Assembly (NCBI RefSeq): GCF_042477335.2
Contig: NC_091256.1
Span: forward strand, 32,022,001 to 32,086,000
DNA: 64,000 nucleotides
From: Ovis canadensis
Lineage: Eukaryota > Chordata > Mammalia > Artiodactyla > Bovidae
Reading direction: 5' to 3'
Shown piece by piece: positions 54,636 to 64,000 of the stretch; within the stretch, counting starts at the first letter, position 1; every line of letters begins with the position of its first letter. The notes below the pieces were generated by a model. That model was not told the origin of the DNA and searched no databases. It saw only the letters and a program-made list of their open reading frames with translations. The position numbers were made by a program, and so were the translations under genes.

Positions 54636-55499
54636 AAACTTCAAAGAAAATTTTAAACTTTTCAGTAGCTGAAATTTTCTAAAATTTTGAGGATAATACA
54701 AAGAAAACCACTTAGGTATATTATAGTAAAACTGCCAAAAAAAACAAAAAACAAAACAAAAAGTGCTGCACCTTAAGATGCTAGAAAAAGAACAATAATG
54801 AAACTCAAAGCATAAAGAAGCAGGGAAATAAAGACAGCAAATGTCAATGAAGTAAGACATAAACATAGAACAAATTAACAAAGAAAGAAACTGGTTCTTG
54901 CAAAGAGTAGTAAATTGATGAATTACCAATATCAAGAATAAAAAATATACTATATACACTTGAATAATTTTAAATATTATGAATAATCAATACATTTCAC
55001 AACTTAGATAAAATGAACAAATTCTTATAAAAATACAACTAATCAAAATTAACACAGAAAGAAATAGAAATTTCAAATTGCCCTATATCTATTAATGACA
55101 ATGAAGTCATCATAAAAACATTTTCACAAAGAAAGTTCAAGGTCCAGATGGTTTTATTGGTGAATTCTATCAAATATTTGAGAAAAACTTTATATCAACT
55201 CTATACAAATTCCTTTAGAAAATATTTAGAAAGAGAGAGTAAACACATCCCAACTCATTTTATGAGATTAAATAACCTTATTACTAAAATCCTAATTAAG
55301 TTATTTCAAGAAAAATGAATTACAGATCAAAGTCTCTTATGAATATAAATGCAAAAAAGGTGAACTGATGATAGCTACAAGTCTATAAAGCTGAAAAATT
55401 TCGGGTTGAGTGAGAGACAAGACACAAATATATATTCTATAATATTTTTGTAAAAAGTTCAAAAAAAGGCAAAATGAAATCTAAAGTGGATTTCTTATG

Positions 55500-55714
55500 T
55501 GAGTGACTGAAACTCAATCAGTTGTGTCTGACTCTTTATGATCCTATGGAATTCTCCAGGCAAGAATACAGGAGTGGGTTACCATTTCCTTCTCCAGGGG
55601 ATAGGATGATTAGGTTGCCATTTCCTTCTCCTTCTCAATCCCAGCCCAGGGACTGAACCCAGTTCTCCTGCATTGCAGGCAGACTCTTGACAATCTGAGC
55701 CACCAGGAAAGCCT
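55500..55714 (-). repeat. Bov-tA SINE with internal duplication
   Basis: Reverse complement of the SINE from AACTCAATCAGTTGTGTCTG to GAGCCACCAGGAAAGCC. The GTTRCCATTTCCTTCTCC stretch occurs twice (about 55578 and 55615) with GGATGATTAG between the copies, and part of the 3' region is deleted. Confidence 0.88.
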
Positions 55715-55935
55715 TCATAGAGTGGAGGAAAGAGATGCAGATTTGCCAAGAAGAGGCATAAGAGTACTTTCTGTGATGCTAGAAATATTCTATATCTTAA
55801 TTGAGGTGATGATTATAAACATACATATAGAGATGATAGAGAGAAGGATAGAATAAAAATTCATCATATCATACACTTAAAATCTGTGCATTTTTATGTA
55901 TGTATATTTGACCTCAGTTTTTTTTTTTAAAAAGC

Positions 55936-57148
55936 TATCTAGAAGACAAAACAATCAGGGTTCGATGGCCAGTTTCATGTAGTGAGTGTTAGAGAAATGC
56001 AGTTGTGACAGAATACAGATACTCAGGAATGAAAATGAAATTTGAGGAAACCTTCTTCCTGCCTTAAAACTGCTTGAATTTCTCTGCCTGGAATTACTCA
56101 GAAAAGATAAGGGTTACAGAGGGAGAAAAGAGATGGTCTTAAAGGAGTTTAAAACTAGTAAGTGAGTTAGAAACATATAATTCCGATATAGGCAATTATA
56201 ACGCATTCGTCTTATAAATGAAATATAACAACAATTTATAGGAAATAGACTAGATTGTTGATATCCTGTGCTGCTAAATATACTGTTTTAGGGGCTTAGT
56301 GAAGTTCATCCACAGTGAATTGCCTTCTCTTCTGATCTGCACATACTGGAATATTTGTTTGGATTTTTGGCAAATAAGGACATGTACATGGAAAAATGAT
56401 GATTGCAAAGGAAGGGAACATGAAAGGAACAAAGGGATGCAAATAGCATGAGAAAGCATTCCTTTATAATTCTAGTACATATTGGTTGATTGAACTGGTA
56501 TTTTTCAAGCTCTGTCACATCTGCATTATAAAGCCGTCACCATGCAGGATATTGATGAATACTCTAAAACATGCAAATAAGTAAGAGAGATCATTTTTCA
56601 CAAAGTTTTGGTTAATGAGAATGATTTGAGTCCCAGAGGGAGAGGTAAAGGAGAAAGGTCAGCCTTGGCATTCAGAAGAAGAAAGTCATGTTTCCTCTGC
56701 TGCACTTTGGAAGTTGTGACCATACAGGAGCTCTCTGCCAGTGTTCCATTAACTGGGGTAGAGATCCATGCACCGCCTGCCAGCTAACTGGAGGAGAACA
56801 CACAGACTCTAGTTAAAGAGAATTAACAATTTAGTTCCATGAAAATCTACTGATGAGGTGAATTAGCATGAACACATTTGTATTCATGACAGCTTGTAGT
56901 TTTCTTTAAAAAAAAAAAGAAATAAAAAGGCAAAACTTCTATCCCATTAAATTGGTAGAGGTGTAACAGGGTAATATAATTTATTAGCCATATTTGTGTA
57001 TATCAAATGAGACAGAATAAAAATTAATTTTTTAAGAATGTAAATTAAGTCAATGAACATATCTGGATATCCTCAAATATTGTTCCTTTTAATTTGAAAT
57101 TGTTTTAGAACAGTAGACTCAAACATAGAAATTAGGAGACAAATATGT
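55936..57148. other. Unique sequence
   Basis: About 1.2 kb with no recognised repeat. Short minus frames near 56274-56518 carry no recognisable motif. An A-run lies at about 56907-56917. Confidence 0.4.
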
Positions 57149-57158
57149 ATACATATAG

Positions 57159-57390
57159 GGGGCTTCCCTGGTGACACTAGTGGTAAAGAATCTGCCTGCC
57201 ACTGCAGGAGACCCAAGAGACGCGGGTTCAATCCCTGGGTTGGAGAGATCCCCCGGAGGAGAGCATGGCAATCCACATTAGAATTCTTGCTTGGAGAATC
57301 TGGTAGACTGAGGAGCCTGGAGGGCTACAGTCCATAGGGTTGCAAACAGTTGGACACAACTGAAGCAACTTAGCATACATGTATGCATGC
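57159..57390 (+). repeat. Bov-tA SINE with 10-nt TSD
   Basis: Plus-strand SINE (GGGCTTCCCTGGTGACACTA through CAACTGAAGCAACTTAGCAT) followed by a short CATGTATGCATGC tail repeat. ATACATATAG flanks it at 57149-57158 and 57391-57400. Confidence 0.92.
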
Positions 57391-57400
57391 ATACATATAG

Positions 57401-57470
57401 CTGATTCACTTCACTTATGGCAGAAACTAACACAACTTTGTAAACCAATTAAACTCCAATTAAAAAATAG
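57401..57470 (+). repeat. Terminal piece of ruminant L1 3' end
   Basis: CTGATTCACTTCACTTATGG, CAGAAACTAACACAACTTTG, TAAACCAATTAAACTCCAAT plus an A-rich end: the last bases of a ruminant L1 with tail. It lies directly at the SINE target duplication. Confidence 0.8.
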
Positions 57471-58044
57471 AGACATACATCTGTATTTCTCATCATTATA
57501 AGCAATGCTGCTTAATCTGCCTTCTTTGGTCAAGTTTTTGTTAATTTGGAATTTTAGATGTGATTTTTAATCATTAATTTCATAGCCTATGTGTTCTTCT
57601 GGAATTACTTTGACATTTGTGGTACTCTATAACTGATGAATGGACCCCCATGCAGATATGCACTGTATTAACAGTGGTTAGTTACACATATTGTGGTTCC
57701 ATCAGCAGTACATGAACCGTGAACTTCCAGATGTTCAAGCTGGTTTTAGAAAAGGCAGAGGAACCAGAGATCAAAGTGCCAACATCCACTGGATCATCGA
57801 AAAAGCAAGAGAGTTCCAGAAAAACATCTATTTCTGCTTTATTGACTATGCCAAAGTCTTTGACTGTGTGGATCACAATAAACTGTGGAAAATTCTGAAA
57901 GAGATGGGAATACCAGACCACCTGACCTGCCTCTTGAGAAACCTATATGCAGGTCAGGAGGCAACAGTTAGAACTGGACAAGGAACAACAGACTGGTTCC
58001 AAGTAGGAAAAGGAGTACGTCAAGGCTGTATATTGTCACCCTTC

Positions 58045-59621
58045 TTCAGTTCAGTTCAGTTCAGTCGCTCAGTCGTGTCCAACTCTTTGCGACCCCATGA
58101 ATCGCAGCATGCCAGGCCTCCCTGTCCATCACCAACTCCCGGAGTTCACTCAGACTCACCTCCATCGAGTCCATGATGCCATCCAGCCATCTCATCCTCG
58201 GTCGTCCCCTTCTCCTCCTGCCCCCAATCCCTCCCAGCATCAAAGTCTTTTCCAATGAGTCAACTCTTCACATCAGGTGGCCAAAGTACTGGAGTTTCAG
58301 CTTTAGCATCATTCCTTCCAAAGAAATCCCAGGGTTGATCTCCTTCAGAATGGACTGGTTGGATCTCCTTGCAGTCCAAGGGACTCTCAAGAGTCTTCTC
58401 CAATACCGCATTTCAAAAGCATCAATTCTTTGGTGCTCAGCCTTCTTCACAGTCCAGCTCTCACATCCATACATGACCACAGGAAAAACCATAGCCTTGA
58501 CTGGACAGATTTTAGTCACCAAAGTAATGTCTCTGCTTTTGAAATACTATCTAGGTTGGTCATAACTTTTCTTCCAAGGTGTAAGCATCTTTTAATTTCA
58601 TGGCTGCAGTCACCATCTGCAGTGATTTTGGAGCCCCCAAAAATAAAAGTCTGACACTGTTTCCACTGTTTCCCCATCTATTTCCCATGAAGTGATGGGA
58701 CCAGATGCCATGATCTTCATTTTCTGAATGTTGAGCTTTAAGCCAACTTTTTCACTCTCCTCTTTCACTTTCATCAAGAGGCTTTTTAGTTCCTCTTTAC
58801 TTTCTGCCATAAGGGTGGTGTCATCTGCATATCTGAGGTGATTGATATTTCTCCCGGCAATCTTGATTCCAGCTTGTGTTTCTTCCAGCCCAGCGTTTCT
58901 CACGATGTACTCTGCGTATAAGTTAAATAAGCAGGGTGACAATATACAGCCTTGACATACTCCTTTTCCTATTTGGAACCAGTCTGTTGTTCCATGTCCA
59001 CTTCTAACTGTTGCTTCCTGACCTGCATACAGATTTCTCAAGAGGCAGGTCAGGTGGTCTGGTATTCCCATCTCTTTCAGAATTTTCCACAGTTTATTGT
59101 GATCCACACAGTCAAAGGCTTTGGCATAATCAATAAAGCAGAAATAGATGTTTTTCTGGATTTCTCTTCCTTTTTCGATGATCCAGTGGATGTTGGCAAT
59201 TTGATCTCTGGTTCCTCTGCCTTTTCTAAAACCAGCTTGAACATCTGGAAGTTCACGGTTCACATATTGTTGAAGTCTGGCTTGGAGAATTTTGAGCATT
59301 ACTTTGCTAGTGTGTGATTGAGTGCAATTGTGCGGTAGTTTGAGCATTCTTTGGCATTGCCTTTCTTTGGGATTAGAATGAAAACGAACCTTTTCTAGTC
59401 CTGTGGCCACTGCTGAGTTTTCCAAATTTGCTGACATATTGAGTGCAGCACTTTCACAGCATCATCTTTCAAGATTTGAAATAGCTCCACTGGAATTCCA
59501 TCACCTCCTCTAGCTTTGTTCATAGTGATGCTTTCTAAGGCCCACTTGACTTCACATTCCAGGATGTCTGGCTCTAGATGAGTGATCACACCATTGTGAT
59601 TATCCGAGTCGTGAAGATCTT
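58045..59621 (-). mobile_element. Inner BovB LINE nested in the outer BovB
   Basis: Reverse-complement BovB of about 1.58 kb: 3' terminus at the left (CAGTTCAGTTCAGTTCAGTC), running right to GTGATTATCCGAGTCGTGAAG upstream of RT. The left junction is CACCCTTCTT/CAGTTCAG and the right is GAAGATCTT/TAACTTAT; a short TCTT-type repeat is the only visible target duplication. It is younger than the outer copy. Confidence 0.93.
58061..59589 (-). pseudogene. Inner BovB RT/C-terminal frame, frameshifted
   Basis: Starts with MITHLEPDILECEVKWALES, and a frameshift at about 59400 leads into the main 275-codon piece (58610-59437). That piece has GFRKGRGTRDQIANIHWI, CFIDYAKAFDCVDHNKLWK, CILSPCLFNLYAEYI and LRYADDTTLMAESKEEL, so the catalytic residues are intact. 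A second shift near 58645 garbles the sequence after VETVSDF. The C-terminal domain returns at 58522-58268 ([20 protein letters not shown]) and 58255-58061, separated by one stop. Confidence 0.9.
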
Positions 59622-60531
59622 TAACTTATATGCAGAGTACATCATGAGAAATGCTGGGCTGGAAGAAACACAAGCTGGAATCAAGATTGCCGGGAGAAAT
59701 ATCAATCACCTCAGAAATGCAGATGACACCACCCTTATGGCAGAAAGTGAAGAGGAACTAAAAAGCCTCTTGATGAAAGTGAAAGAGGAGAGTGAAAAAG
59801 TTGGCTTAAAGCTCAACATTCAGAAAATGAAGATCATGGCATCTGGTCCCATCACTTCATGGGAAATAGATGGGGAAACAGTGGAAACATTGCCAGACTT
59901 AATCTTTTTGGGCTCCAAGATCACTGCAGATGGTGACTGCAGCCATGAAATTAAAAGACACTTACTCCTTGGGAGAAAAGTTATGACCAACCTAGATAGT
60001 ATATTCAAAAGCAGAGACTACTTTGCCAACAAAGGTCTGTTTAGTCAAGGCTATGGTTTTTCCTGTGGTCATGTATGGATGTGAGAGTTGGACTGTGAAG
60101 AAGGCTGAGCGCCAAAGAATTGATGCTTTTGAACTGTGGTGTTGGAGAAGACTCTTGAGAGTCCCTTGGACTGCAAGGAGATCCAACCAGTCCATTCTAC
60201 AGGAGATCAGCCCTGGGATTTCTTTGGAAGGAATGATGCTAAAGCTGAAACTCCAGTACTTTGGCTACCTCATGCAAAGAGTTGACTCATTGGAAAAGAC
60301 TTTGATGCTGGGAGGGATTGGGGGCAGGAGGAGAAGGGGACGACTGAGGATGAGATGGCTGGATGGCGTCACTGACTCGATGGACGTGAGTTTTAATGAA
60401 CTCCAGGAGTTGGTGATGGACAGGGAGGCCTGGCGTGCTGCAATTCATGGGGTCGCAAAGAGTCGGACACGACTGAGTGACTAAACTGAACTGAACTGAA
60501 CTGAACTGAGTTACACATTTTGTGGTTCCAT

Positions 60532-61009
60532 TGCTTAGGACTATTTTTTTAAACTAACTCTTTCACATTTGGGGGTTTGTTGTTATAATTATTCCACAGT
60601 CTTTTATAGTGTTTTCTTAGCGAGATCATTTTTTTCAAAAAAAATTGAGAGTAATATATTTTTGTTTGTTCTTGTCCTGTTTGAGAATGTTTCTATTGCT
60701 TTTCATATAAGTGAAAAATGAATAGTATATAGAATTTTGCCTGGTGTCTCCTTCCATCAAAATTCTGGGAAGTTTGTTCCAAGCATTTCTGGTTAAATTT
60801 AGTAGTGCAAGGCAAAATCCAGTCCCAAGGGGAATTGTTTTACTTTTGCAAATATATGTTTTAAATATTCTTCCATATTTTTCTTGCCTAGATAGGTATA
60901 GATGTGTTTTTCTTTATCTTTTAAATTCAAACATCCCACCAGCTTAAATATATATATATATATTTTCCCTTTGGTTTTCTCTAATCTTCAGTGGGCACTT
61001 TTAATATAA
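60532..61009. other. AT-rich unique sequence with (TA)n
   Basis: Contains a short TA run (about 60948-60962). Nothing else recognised. Confidence 0.4.
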
Positions 61010-61300
61010 TTTATTTATTCATCCAAAAAATATTCATTGAGTGCTTTTTGTGTACTAGTCACTGTAAACTCTAAGGACATAATAATGAAAAGAAAAGACA
61101 AAAATCCCTGTCATTGGGAAACTTACATTTCAATAGGAGAAAAACAAAACTGAACAAGCATTAGATTTTGTTACACAAAATTTCTATTTTTAAGTAAAAA
61201 AGTGGACTAATGTCAGCTATTTCATATGACTCAACTTATTAAACTTATAGTAGGTAGATGGTGGTAAGGACTAAGGAGAATATTAAGTCTATGTAAGGGG
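61010..61300 (-). repeat. L2 LINE 3' end
   Basis: Reverse complement: TTATTCATCCAAAAAATATT, CATTGAGTGCTTTTTGTGTA, CAAAAATCCCTGTCATTGGG, AACTTACATTTCAATAGGAG. Confidence 0.72.
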
Positions 61301-61734
61301 ACTGGAGGTTACCTGGCAATAAGGGTGGTTATTTTTCTCCATCGTCCATGGCACTCTGTATTTTGATGAAGCACATCAAACACATAACATGGCTGACAGA
61401 CTTTCACCTGCCCTAACTCTGCCTCCTTTTTCCAGTCTCATCTCAATTTATTTTCTACCTCTGATCCAGCTGTACCGTTTGTCTTACTCTCCCCATAAAT
61501 ACATCTGTTCTTCCTCTCCTAATCAGATGTCTCCAAGTATTTTAAAGTTTATTCTTCCACTTGCATCATTTTCTATTCCAAATCCTGCTCTTGTGATGTC
61601 CCTAATTCTACTTAACTCAGTTTCATATACTGCCCCCTTGCCTGAGTCGTACTTTGAAAATCGGTTGAGAACCCCATTTCCTTCAGGTCTGAGAACTGTT
61701 CTGAAGGGGGTTTGTCCCTCTGGTAATTAACATC
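61301..61734. other. Pyrimidine-rich sequence, perhaps L2-derived
   Basis: A 113-codon plus frame (61389-61730) lies in C/T-rich DNA resembling the L2-like stretch at 23150-24055. No protein domain; not called as a gene. Confidence 0.35.
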
Positions 61735-61880
61735 ATGCTCTAGTGGTTCTCCGTCTAGATTTTTTTCATTTAGAAGCTCTAAAAAATATCGGTCCCTGGC
61801 CGCTTCCCAGTGGAATTAATTCAGAATTTCCAGAAGCAGAGTCCTAGTATCATGACTGCTTAAAAACCATCCCAAGTGAT
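61735..61880 (+). repeat. MER5A-like DNA transposon relic
   Basis: Order of CTCTAGTGGTTCTCCGTCTA, GGTCCCTGGCCGCTTCCCAG, ATTAATTCAGAATTTCCAGA and CCATCCCAAGTGATGATAAG follows the MER5A layout. Confidence 0.55.
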
Positions 61881-62214
61881 GATAAGTTCTAAAACCTATC
61901 ATCTGAAGAACTGAAGAAGCTCTGAAGAACTTTATAACCTCCCAAGGCCTTGTGTGGAATCTAAAAAAAGTATAACAAACCGGTAAATATAACAATGACA
62001 ACAAAAAGCAAGACTCACAGATATAATATGCAATAGAACAAATGAATGGTTGCCAGTGAGGAGGATGGAGGAGACACACAGTGGCTGGGAAGAAGGAGGT
62101 CAAATACTGACTGTAGGTGGAGATATATTAGGCAAAATAGGGGAAATTGCCAATATTATATAATAACTGGAGCTGGAAAGTAAAACTTTTAAAATTGCGT
62201 AAAAACTTAGTTTT
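61881..62214. other. Unrecognised sequence
   Basis: Stretches such as GGAATCTAAAAAAAGTATAA and AATGAATGGTTGCCAGTGAG vaguely resemble an L1 3' UTR, but the match is too weak to call. Confidence 0.35.
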
Positions 62215-62334
62215 GGACTTCCCTGGTTGTCCAGTGATTAAGACTCCATGCTTCCACTACGGGGGACCAGAGTTCCAGCCCTGGTCAGAAAAGATCTGCA
62301 TGCTGTATAGCAAGGCAAAAAAAAAAAAAAAAAA
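62215..62334 (+). repeat. CHR-1-type SINE with poly-A
   Basis: Plus-strand: GGACTTCCCTGGTTGTCCAG, TGATTAAGACTCCATGCTTC, CTACGGGGGACCAGAGTTCC, then an A-run at 62317-62334. Short form of the cetartiodactyl tRNA-derived SINE. Confidence 0.88.
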
Positions 62335-62502
62335 GCTTTTTTAAAAGAAAAAAATTTTAGAAAAATTCTATATTCTTAAAGAATATTTGGAAAAGTGGAT
62401 ATGCTTTTCTCTAATTTTTACCTTAATTCATGCACTTTAAAGATGTGACAAAGTAAAAATGTGGGAGGAGGGTTGGGGAGAACAAACAGTGGCACCACAT
62501 TT

Positions 62503-62505
<3 letters not shown>

Positions 62506-62534
<29 letters not shown>
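62506..62534. repeat. (AC)n microsatellite
   Basis: About 14 AC repeats in otherwise unique sequence (62335-62641). Confidence 0.95.
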
Positions 62535-62536
<2 letters not shown>

Positions 62537-62641
62537 AAGCAAATAATTCTGATCTGTTGATTTAGTAAAAAAGAAGAAAAATCCTAATGCCTGAGGCTCA
62601 CCCCCTAGAGATCTGATTTTATCAGTTCTGGGGGTTCTGCG

Positions 62642-62832
62642 TTAGTTGTTCATTCATGTCCAACTCTTTGCAGCCCCATGGACTGTAGCCCTCCAGGCTC
62701 CTCTGTCCATGGGATTTTCCAGGCAAGAATACTGCAGTGGGTTGTCATTCCCTTGTCCAGGGGATTTTCCTGACCCAGTGATCAAACCCAGGTTTCCTGT
62801 ATGGCAGGCAGATTCTTTACATTCTGAGCCAA
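62642..62832 (-). repeat. Bov-tA SINE, head decayed
   Basis: Reverse complement: GTTAGTTGTTCATTCATGTC, CTCCTCTGTCCATGGGATTT, GGCAAGAATACTGCAGTGGG. The complement head is decayed after ACATTCTGAGCC. Confidence 0.9.
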
Positions 62833-63740
62833 AAGTCAAGATGTAAATCCAGCCTGAGTCCAGACTTTACCCTCTCACTCATCAGTCTTACTACCTTGCC
62901 TCTAAGTGGCCTGGAATAGCCCCAAGGCAGGTTTTACATTACACTAAAAATATTTTTTAAATGGAACTTGACTCAAACTTAGATAAAACTGCATTTATAA
63001 TTGCTTTTCTATATTTTATTTGTACATAAAATAATCCAACCACACAGCTGAACCCCATGTTCTAACCTGAAGATTTTGAAAATGTAATCAAATCCGTAAG
63101 TGACGCAGTCCAAGGCTATGTTTTCTAAAAGTGTCCTTGAAGACAGTAAAGAGGGAACATGAAATATTTTCATTATTTTTTAAATCCTAATGCAAATCAC
63201 ATTAAGAACCTGTTTCATTTTGCCAACACAGGTCAATAAAGACGTCAACTTTTCTTTTGTCTGGAATTTTGAATACTAAAACTAGGATCTCCACTAACCT
63301 AAAACTGTCCACCAAATGTGAGCATATTCAATTATCTGAAAATAGACAAATGACCCAGTTATTATAGGCTGGTTCAGTAGACACAAACTTTCACAATACT
63401 GGGTACATGGAAGAAATAATAAAAGAATTGTTTGTAAAGAACTAGATGGCAATAATATATTAATTTTCTACCAAGGGCAGAACATGTTAGTGACAAAGTT
63501 ATTCATAGACTCTGCTCACTTCTATCCTAGTTATTTGTAATTTTTTTTCCATTTAGACATTAGGGCTAGTACAGGAGAGTTAATAAAAATGGTCCATCTT
63601 GCTTAACCAAGAAGTAAATGTGATGGCTCTTGCCATGAGGATGTTTGAGGTTGTGTAGCTATGGCTGAGTCTAGGACATATACTTTCTTCTTTCTGCAAG
63701 TATACTTTCTTCCTCTGGATTTGCTATCTCCTATGTTGGG
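62833..63740. other. Unique sequence
   Basis: About 0.9 kb with no recognised repeat or gene. Confidence 0.4.
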
Positions 63741-64000
63741 GTAGTCATGTATGGATGTGAGAGTTGGACTGTGAAGAAAGCTGAGTGCCGAAGAATTGAT
63801 GCTTTTGAACTGTGGTGTTGGAGAAGACTCTTGACAGTCCCTTGGGCTGCAAGGAGATCCAACCAGTCCATCCTAAGGGAGATCAGTGCTGGGTGTTCTT
63901 TGGAAGGAATAATGCTAAAGCTGAAACTCCAGTACTTTGGTCACCTCATGCGAAGAGTTGACTCATTGGAAAAGACCCTGATTCTGGGAGACGTTGGGGG
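63741..64000 (+). mobile_element. BovB LINE 3' part, continues past window edge
   Basis: 5'-truncated plus-strand BovB beginning GTAGTCATGTATGGATGTGA. It encodes [20 protein letters not shown] and [20 protein letters not shown]. The end of the window cuts it at TGATTCTGGGAGACGTTGGG, just before the basic region. Confidence 0.92.

Larger units (their letters stand above)
53060..55935 (+). mobile_element. Old plus-strand L1 LINE broken by SINEs
   Basis: Ordered old L1 landmarks: upstream/ORF1-type AGGTATTGGAATTAGTAGAC, GAAATTATAAAAAGGGAATC, AGCTGAAAAATATAACATCT and AAGGGCTTAACAGCAATATG (53300-53560). ORF2-type TGGTTCTTGCAAAGAGTAGT, AATTACCAATATCAAGAATA, CCAGATGGTTTTATTGGTGA and CCCAACTCATTTTATGAGAT (54890-55270). 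The 3' end is near ACTTAAAATCTGTGCATTTTT (55875). Every frame is ruined. SINEs at 53692-54635 and 55500-55714 interrupt it. Confidence 0.75.
57706..60484 (+). pseudogene. Outer BovB RT/C-terminal frame, interrupted and decayed
   Basis: The left part reads MNRELPDVQAGFRKGRGTRD and CFIDYAKVFDCVDHNKLWK to QGCILSP. After the inner BovB the right part reads NLYAEYIMRNAGLEE, then RNADDTTLMAE. Here the Tyr of the YADD box is replaced by Asn, next to the catalytic Asp pair. A frameshift at about 60020 (after SIFKSRD) separates the C-terminal domain (60023-60484, [20 protein letters not shown] to the [16 protein letters not shown] region). Confidence 0.9.
57703..60509 (+). mobile_element. Outer BovB LINE, split by an inner antiparallel BovB, 22-nt TSD
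   Basis: Plus-strand BovB in two pieces, 57703-58044 and 59622-60509 (about 1.23 kb in all), with the (CTGAA)n tail at the right end. A 22-nt target duplication (GTTACACAT..TTGTGGTTCCAT type, one mismatch) lies at 57681-57702 and 60510-60531. The left piece ends at the CILSP codons and the right piece resumes at NLYAEYI. A second BovB in the opposite orientation fills the gap. Confidence 0.95.

Noticed and set aside
1..64000. A previously undescribed gene system or operon
   Set aside because: Both strands were read throughout. All extended frames are explained by LINE remnants, their antisense shadows or chance; nothing supports a novel coding system.

Overview
This is nuclear DNA from a bovid ruminant (cattle, sheep or goat type). 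It carries ruminant-typical repeats: BovB (RTE-type) LINEs, Bov-tA and Bov-A2 tRNA-derived SINEs, a near full-length ruminant L1, CHR-type SINEs, a class II ERV solo LTR and a mariner miniature element with ruminant-type termini. Older mammalian repeats (MIR, L2, MER5A-like, MLT1-like, old L1) lie beneath them. I find no host protein-coding gene, no RNA gene, no CRISPR array and no bacterial-type operon. Every long reading frame is either a decayed retrotransposon frame, its antisense shadow, or a chance frame in AT-rich DNA. The window reads as intergenic or deep intronic sequence.

Layout. 0-5.7 kb: an old minus-strand L1 broken by two SINEs, L2 fragments and the mariner miniature element. 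5.7-12.7 kb: mostly unique DNA with two L1 3' ends, one of them 5'-inverted. 12.7-24.7 kb: unique DNA sprinkled with SINEs, MIRs, L2 and CHR elements. 24.7-27.0 kb: the longest repeat-poor stretch after 5.7-8.5 kb. 27.0-30.6 kb: L1 and SINE insertions into an L2. 30.9-36.0 kb: a BovB and a nested stack in which an old L1 hosts an LTR, an MLT1-like LTR, BovB pieces and SINEs. 37.3-44.5 kb: another old L1, a 5'-inverted BovB with target-site duplications, and two more BovB copies. 44.7-52.2 kb: a ruminant L1 with its 5' end present but its 3' terminus missing. 52.2-57.5 kb: L2, an old plus-strand L1 and a SINE cluster. 57.7-60.5 kb: one BovB inserted head-on into another. 60.5-64 kb: old repeats and a BovB that runs off the right edge.

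Nothing here works together as a pathway. The interest lies in insertion history: target-site duplications that fix element boundaries, a nested antiparallel BovB pair, a BovB insertion whose pre-insertion site is mirrored by a duplicated segment 4.6 kb away, and an L1/BovB deletion junction. Family names come from recognising consensus motifs by eye; no database was searched. Boundaries without target-site duplications are approximate.
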